Source: Sulfuriflexus sp032250955
Lineage (GTDB): Bacteria; Pseudomonadota; Gammaproteobacteria; AKS1
Length of the DNA stretch: 64,000 nucleotides
Reading direction: 5' to 3'
Assembly: GCF_032250955.1 (NCBI RefSeq)
Contig: NZ_JAVVES010000003.1
Location: 7,043-71,042, forward strand
Each line of letters starts with the position of its first letter. Position 1 is the stretch's first letter. Below, piece by piece: positions 60,623 through 64,000 of this stretch. Made by a program: the position numbers and the translations under genes. The notes below the pieces were generated by a model. The model searched no databases. It was not told the origin of the DNA and worked only from the letters and a program-made list of their open reading frames with translations.

Positions 60623-61902
60623 ACTCAATCCATATCAAGGGCGGCCGCCTCATCGACCCGGCCAATGCCGTTGATGCCGTCACCGATCTCTACCTCGCCG
60701 ACGGTGCCGTTGCCGGTGTCGGCACGGTCCCGAAAGGTTTCAAGGCCGACACGGTCATCGATGCCACGAACAAGATCGTCTGCCCCGGCCTTATCGACCT
60801 GGCCGTGCATCTGCGCGAGCCCGGCCAGGAACGCAAGGCCACCATCGCCAGCGAGACCGCGGCCGCCGTGGCCAATGGCATCACCTCGGTGGTCTGCCCG
60901 CCGGATACCTCCCCCATTGTCGATACCGAGGCCGTGGTTGAACTCATCCTGCACCAGGCCAAGCAGTCGGCCAGGGCCATGGTCCTGCCGCTTGGTGCCC
61001 TGACCCTGGGGCTAGCCAGCGAGCAACTCAGTGAAATGCATGCCCTCAAGGGCGCCGGGGTCATCGGCCTGAGTAACGCCAACCAGCCGCTCACCAATAC
61101 CCTGGTGGCGCGCCGCGCCTTTGAATATGCCGCCACGCACGACCTGACCGTGTTCATTCACCCGAACGACCCGAGCCTGAGCGGCCACGGCTGTGCCCAC
61201 GAAGGCCCGCTGGCGACCCGCCTCGGCCTGCCCGGCATCCCCGAGGCCGCCGAAACCGTCGCCGTCGCCCGCGACCTCGAACTCATTGAACAGACCGGCG
61301 TGCGCGCGCACTTCTGCCGCCTGTCGACCAACCGCGCCCTGCACATGATCGCCCGCGCCCGCCACGAAGGGCTGGCGGTGACCTGTGACGTCGCCGTCCA
61401 CCACCTGTATTTGACCGAAGTGGATATCCTCGACTTTGACAGCGCCTGTCACCTGATCCCGCCACTGCGCAGTGACCGCGACCGTGATGGCCTGCGCGAT
61501 GGTCTGAACCGCCACATCCTCGATGCGATTTGCTCCGATCATCAGCCACATGAACCCGATGCCAAGCAGGCGCCGTTCAGCGAGACCGAGCCAGGCCTGT
61601 CCGGCCTCGATACCCTGCTGCCACTGGTGCTGCGCCTGGCCGACGAAGGCGTGCTCTCGCTCAGCGATGCGCTGGCCAGGGTCACTGCGGCCCCGGCCGA
61701 TATCCTCGGCCTGGCGAGTGGCCGTCTCGGCACGGGCGCGCCGGCCGATGTCTGTATCTTTGACCCGCAGGCCAGCTGGTTCGTCAGCCCCGAGACCCTG
61801 CACAGCCGCGGACACAACACCCCGTTTACCGGCTGGGAGATGATTGGCCGCGCTACCCAGACCCTTGTCGGTGGCCGCCTCGTGTTCGACGCCGCCAACT
61901 AA
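60619..61902 (+). CDS. pyrX: Dihydroorotase-like PyrX (PyrC'), probably catalytically inactive
   Basis: A 427-residue amidohydrolase homologue overlapping pyrB. The usual metal-binding DxHxHLRxPG appears as DLAVHLREPG (about residue 60), with Ala where the first histidine should be. The conserved FSDDG is LSNANQP and the HAED motif is HPND, so the Asp and His metal ligands are replaced. ICSDHQPHEPDAKQ and PGLSGLDTLLPL remain. This pattern fits the pseudo-dihydroorotase PyrC' of Pseudomonas, which only scaffolds the PyrB dodecamer. An active pyrC must then lie elsewhere in the genome. Confidence 0.88.
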   Translation: MNSIHIKGGRLIDPANAVDAVTDLYLADGAVAGVGTVPKGFKADTVIDATNKIVCPGLIDLAVHLREPGQERKATIASETAAAVANGITSVVCPPDTSPIVDTEAVVELILHQAKQSARAMVLPLGALTLGLASEQLSEMHALKGAGVIGLSNANQPLTNTLVARRAFEYAATHDLTVFIHPNDPSLSGHGCAHEGPLATRLGLPGIPEAAETVAVARDLELIEQTGVRAHFCRLSTNRALHMIARARHEGLAVTCDVAVHHLYLTEVDILDFDSACHLIPPLRSDRDRDGLRDGLNRHILDAICSDHQPHEPDAKQAPFSETEPGLSGLDTLLPLVLRLADEGVLSLSDALARVTAAPADILGLASGRLGTGAPADVCIFDPQASWFVSPETLHSRGHNTPFTGWEMIGRATQTLVGGRLVFDAAN

Positions 61903-61913
61903 AAGCCACCCTT

Positions 61914-62789
61914 ATGAGCAACCTCGCACCACACCGCAACACCATCTTCAGCGAAGACGCCGCGATCATCTCCCACGAGGCCTTCGCCGGCGAGCAATAC
62001 GTCTTACGCCTGCAGGCCCCGAAGATTGCCGCCAGTGCCCAACCCGGCAGCTTCGTGCATCTCCGCTGTGCCGAACTGTTGCCGATGCGCCGGCCGATCT
62101 CGATCATGCGCGTCGATGCGAACAAGGGTTATGTCGATTTGCTCTACAAGGCCCTCGGCCATGGCACGCGCCTGCTCGCCGAACGCAAGGTCGGTGAAGT
62201 ATTAAGCGTCATGGGCCCCATCGGTCGGCCATTCGCGCCGAGTGCCGAGCGCAGGCGTCCCCTGCTGATCGGCGGTGGCGTGGGCATGCCGCCGATGATC
62301 TTCATCGCCGACAGCCTGCGCGACACGGCGCACGAACCGTTCGTGATCCTGGGTTCGGAAGTTCCGTTCCCGTTCAAGGTGCAGCCCTCCACGCACCTCG
62401 TGCCCGGTCTGCCGCCCGAGGTCATCGGCACAATGCCCATGCTCGAAGACTGGGGCATCGCCTGCCGGCTCGCCAGCCTGCAAGGCTACCCCGGTTGCTA
62501 TGAAGGCTACGTCACCGACCTGGCCCGCGCCTGGCTCGATGCCTTGAGTGAAGCAGAACGCAACGAAGTAGAGATATTTTCCTGCGGCCCGCACCCCATG
62601 CTTGAGGCCGTCGCCAGACTCGCCAGCGAATACAACCTGCCCTGCCAGGTCTCGCTCGAAGAGTTCATGGCCTGCGCTGTCGGCGGCTGTGCCGGTTGCG
62701 TGGTAAAAGTACAAACTGAAAATGGCCCGGCCATGAAACGCGTCTGCGTTGACGGGCCGGTGTTTGATGCGAGAACCGTGTTCTCGTAA
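61914..62789 (+). CDS. pyrK: Dihydroorotate dehydrogenase electron-transfer subunit-like protein
   Basis: A 291-residue ferredoxin-reductase-like protein of the PyrK family. The FAD-binding region has MRRPISIMRVDANKGYVDLL, the NAD-binding loop is LLIGGGVGMPPMIFIAD (about 119-135), and the [2Fe-2S] cysteines are in CAVGGCAGCVVKVQ plus MKRVCVDGPVF (about 253-282). PyrK normally pairs with a class 1B PyrD, but no pyrD is adjacent. Gammaproteobacteria generally use class 2 quinone-linked PyrD, so the partner here is open. Last gene of the pyr series, 11 bases after pyrX. Confidence 0.9.
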   Translation: MSNLAPHRNTIFSEDAAIISHEAFAGEQYVLRLQAPKIAASAQPGSFVHLRCAELLPMRRPISIMRVDANKGYVDLLYKALGHGTRLLAERKVGEVLSVMGPIGRPFAPSAERRRPLLIGGGVGMPPMIFIADSLRDTAHEPFVILGSEVPFPFKVQPSTHLVPGLPPEVIGTMPMLEDWGIACRLASLQGYPGCYEGYVTDLARAWLDALSEAERNEVEIFSCGPHPMLEAVARLASEYNLPCQVSLEEFMACAVGGCAGCVVKVQTENGPAMKRVCVDGPVFDARTVFS

Positions 62790-62799
62790 TTAATAAATA

Positions 62800-62826
62800 A
62801 TGATTGATCTTTCATTCATCAATCAT
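62800..62826. repeat. Inverted repeat after pyrK
   Basis: ATGATTGAT (62800-62808) and ATCAATCAT (62818-62826) flank a 9-base loop 11 bases after the pyrK stop. No T-run follows, so it is probably a 3' stabilising hairpin rather than a classical terminator. Confidence 0.5.
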
Positions 62827-62867
62827 CATTCCAAAATCATCGATTAGTTCCCCCCTAATATTACAGC

Positions 62868-62896
62868 TTGACGATATGTCATTTCTGACATACATT
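62868..62896 (+). promoter_or_regulatory. Promoter and dyad operator of the toxin-antitoxin pair
   Basis: TTGACG (62868-62873) and TACATT (62891-62896) are 17 bases apart. Between and overlapping them is TATGTCA-TTTC-TGACATA (62875-62892), a perfect dyad, the expected site for the HTH antitoxin. The toxin ATG at 62904 is only 7 bases after the -10 box, so the message may be leaderless. Confidence 0.6.
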
Positions 62897-62903
62897 TATA
62901 CGC

Positions 62904-63242
62904 ATGAGCCCTCATGACAAGGATGTTGTCTGGCTGCATGGTGAGGTCAGGACGCCACCATTTTCTCAACAGGCCCGACTTGAATCCGGTTATCTATTGA
63001 GACAATTGCAGCGCGGAATGAAATTGGCGATGCCGCAATCTCGCCCCATGCCCAATATCGGGCGTAGCTGCCATGAGTTACGGATTAACGATGAAAACTC
63101 TACCTGGCGAATTATCTACAGAACAGATTCTGATGCCATTGTGATTCTTTCGGTCTTTGAGAAAAAAACCAGCACCACACCACAACATATTATCAACACA
63201 TGTAAAGACAGGATCAGGAGGTATGACAATGAAAACAGCTAA
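62904..63242 (+). CDS. HigB/RelE-superfamily (Gp49-like) toxin
   Basis: A 112-residue mRNA-interferase-like toxin. The phrases DKDVVWLHGEVRTPPFSQQA near the start and STWRIIYRTDSDAIVILSVF then KKTSTTP near the end are typical of the phage-derived Gp49-like HigB family, which cleave translated mRNA at the ribosome. The putative basic residues (R in HELRINDENSTWRIIYR) are retained. It precedes and overlaps the antitoxin by 14 bases, the toxin-first order of higBA. It adjoins an IS element, so horizontal gain is likely. Confidence 0.88.
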   Translation: MSPHDKDVVWLHGEVRTPPFSQQARLESGYLLRQLQRGMKLAMPQSRPMPNIGRSCHELRINDENSTWRIIYRTDSDAIVILSVFEKKTSTTPQHIINTCKDRIRRYDNENS

Positions 63243-63501
63243 ACGTAACAAACTTGAAGCCAACGGCTGGAAAGTGGGTAATGCTGCTGATTTTCTGGAA
63301 TTGTCAGATGAAGAGTCCGCCTATATTGAACTCAAACTGAAATTGGCAAACAAATTAAAAGATGCCCGAAGCCAGCGACGATTAACCCAGAAACAACTCG
63401 CCGAGTTAATTGACTCCAGCCAATCCCGTGTCGCCAAGATGGAAACAGGCGACCCTTCCGTCTCTCTGGATTTATTGATTAAGGCTCTTCGGAAAAATTA
63501 G
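63229..63501 (+). CDS. HigA-like XRE-family antitoxin
   Basis: A 90-residue antitoxin. The start at 63229 is chosen because AGGAGG (63216-63221) is 7 bases upstream; an ATG at 63223 is too close to it. The C-terminal half holds an XRE helix-turn-helix (KLKDARSQRRLTQKQLAELI, then SSQSRVAKMETGDPSVSLDL). The N-terminal part (NKLEANGWKVGNAADFLEL) likely contacts the toxin. It probably represses its own promoter through the dyad at 62875-62892. Confidence 0.9.
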   Translation: MKTAKRNKLEANGWKVGNAADFLELSDEESAYIELKLKLANKLKDARSQRRLTQKQLAELIDSSQSRVAKMETGDPSVSLDLLIKALRKN

Positions 63502-63630
63502 TGGGTAAAAATATAGCGAATTTGGAGCAATAGAGATAGTTTTCTGGAAATTGGAGGGTAGAGCACCCTGTCCCAACTCTGAGAAGATGGAAGTATCGAG
63601 CAACCATCAAGCCAGAGAAAAAGGAACAGG

Positions 63631-64000
63631 ATGCAGATCAAGACTATCCTCAATCGAGTCCAAAAATTCAAATCATTTGTGTATGGGGCCGTGCGGTTGG
63701 TGGAAGGTGCACCGGTACCGACGCTGGAAGTTGAGATACAGCCCCGCTCAAATAGCCGCCCGGTCTGCAGTGGTTGCGGGCATAAAAGGCCCGGGTATGA
63801 TCGGCTGCCGGAGCGGCTGTTTGAGTTTATCCCGATGTGGGGACATAAGGTGTTTTTTCGCTATACGCCGCGCCGGGTTGATTGTCCCGTCTGTGGTGTG
63901 CGGGTAGAACGGATGCCCTGGGCGTCAGGTAAGCACCGGCTGACAGAGGCCTATGCCTGGTTCCTGGCAGGTTGGGCGAAGCGCCTGAGCTGGAAAGAAG
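63631..64000 (+). mobile_element. ISL3-family transposase, 5' part (runs off the right edge)
   Basis: The ATG at 63631 follows AAGGAACAGG. The first 123 residues include a zinc-finger region with C-x2-C pairs (PVCSGCG; VDCPVCGVRVERMPW) and WASGKHRLTEAY, the N-terminal DNA-binding layout of ISL3/Tnp_ISL3 transposases. The catalytic DDE core is outside the window. The left terminal repeat must lie in 63502-63630, but without the right end I cannot define it. Confidence 0.85.

Overview
The window looks like chromosome of a gammaproteobacterial chemolithoautotroph, probably a sulfur oxidiser related to Chromatiales-type lineages. This is inferred from gene content and Pseudomonas-like gene order; no rRNA is present and the species is not identified. 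No CRISPR array, tRNA, rRNA or prophage was seen. The only transposon is a partial ISL3-type element at the right edge, beside a toxin-antitoxin pair.

Layout. 1-3630: copper/silver RND efflux operon (cusC-cusB-cusA, minus strand) with a small Met/His/Cys-rich periplasmic protein. 3689-4783: pilU. 4861-16724: the carbon-fixation core. It holds cbbR, the form I RuBisCO operon (cbbL-cbbS-orf-cbbQ1-cbbO1) and the form II operon (cbbM-cbbQ2-cbbO2), so each RuBisCO has its own CbbQO activase. Both operons share an upstream palindromic operator, and both carry a strong intrinsic terminator between RuBisCO and cbbQ. 16770-24735: mixed genes (UPF0114, a truncated histidine phosphatase, methyltransferase, RluA-type synthase, redoxin, OmpA, def, purC). 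24754-25323: a lone CheY-like gene behind a c-di-GMP-I (GEMM) riboswitch on the minus strand. 25413-25850: an array of covarying hairpin repeats. 26085-27902: a RegB/RegA-type redox two-component system, a known class of regulator of CO2 fixation. 28642-35792: the Calvin/glycolytic cluster tkt-gap-pgk-pyk-fba, preceded by a possible 6S-like RNA. 37341-41166: the SAM cycle, metK behind a SAM-II riboswitch with terminator/antiterminator, then ahcY behind an SAH riboswitch, then metF. 42026-53607: Pil-Chp chemosensory cluster pilGHIJK-chpABC (minus strand). 53940-62789: gshB, apbE, a NusG-II protein, a Gx transporter, tonB, yqgE, ruvX, pyrR, pyrB, a degenerate dihydroorotase (pyrX) and a pyrK-like gene. 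62904-64000: HigBA-like toxin-antitoxin and the IS fragment.

How the genes work together. CbbR and perhaps RegBA set transcription of two RuBisCOs of different kinetic type. The tkt-gap-pgk-fba cluster regenerates RuBP and feeds triose phosphate to pyruvate. PilU and Pil-Chp run twitching and surface sensing, and the c-di-GMP riboswitch ties a receiver protein to the same lifestyle decision. The methyl cycle is controlled by two different RNA sensors on adjacent transcripts.

The most novel material is non-coding: the covarying hairpin array, the GEMM-CheY unit, the paired intra-operon terminators in the RuBisCO operons, and two candidate small RNAs.
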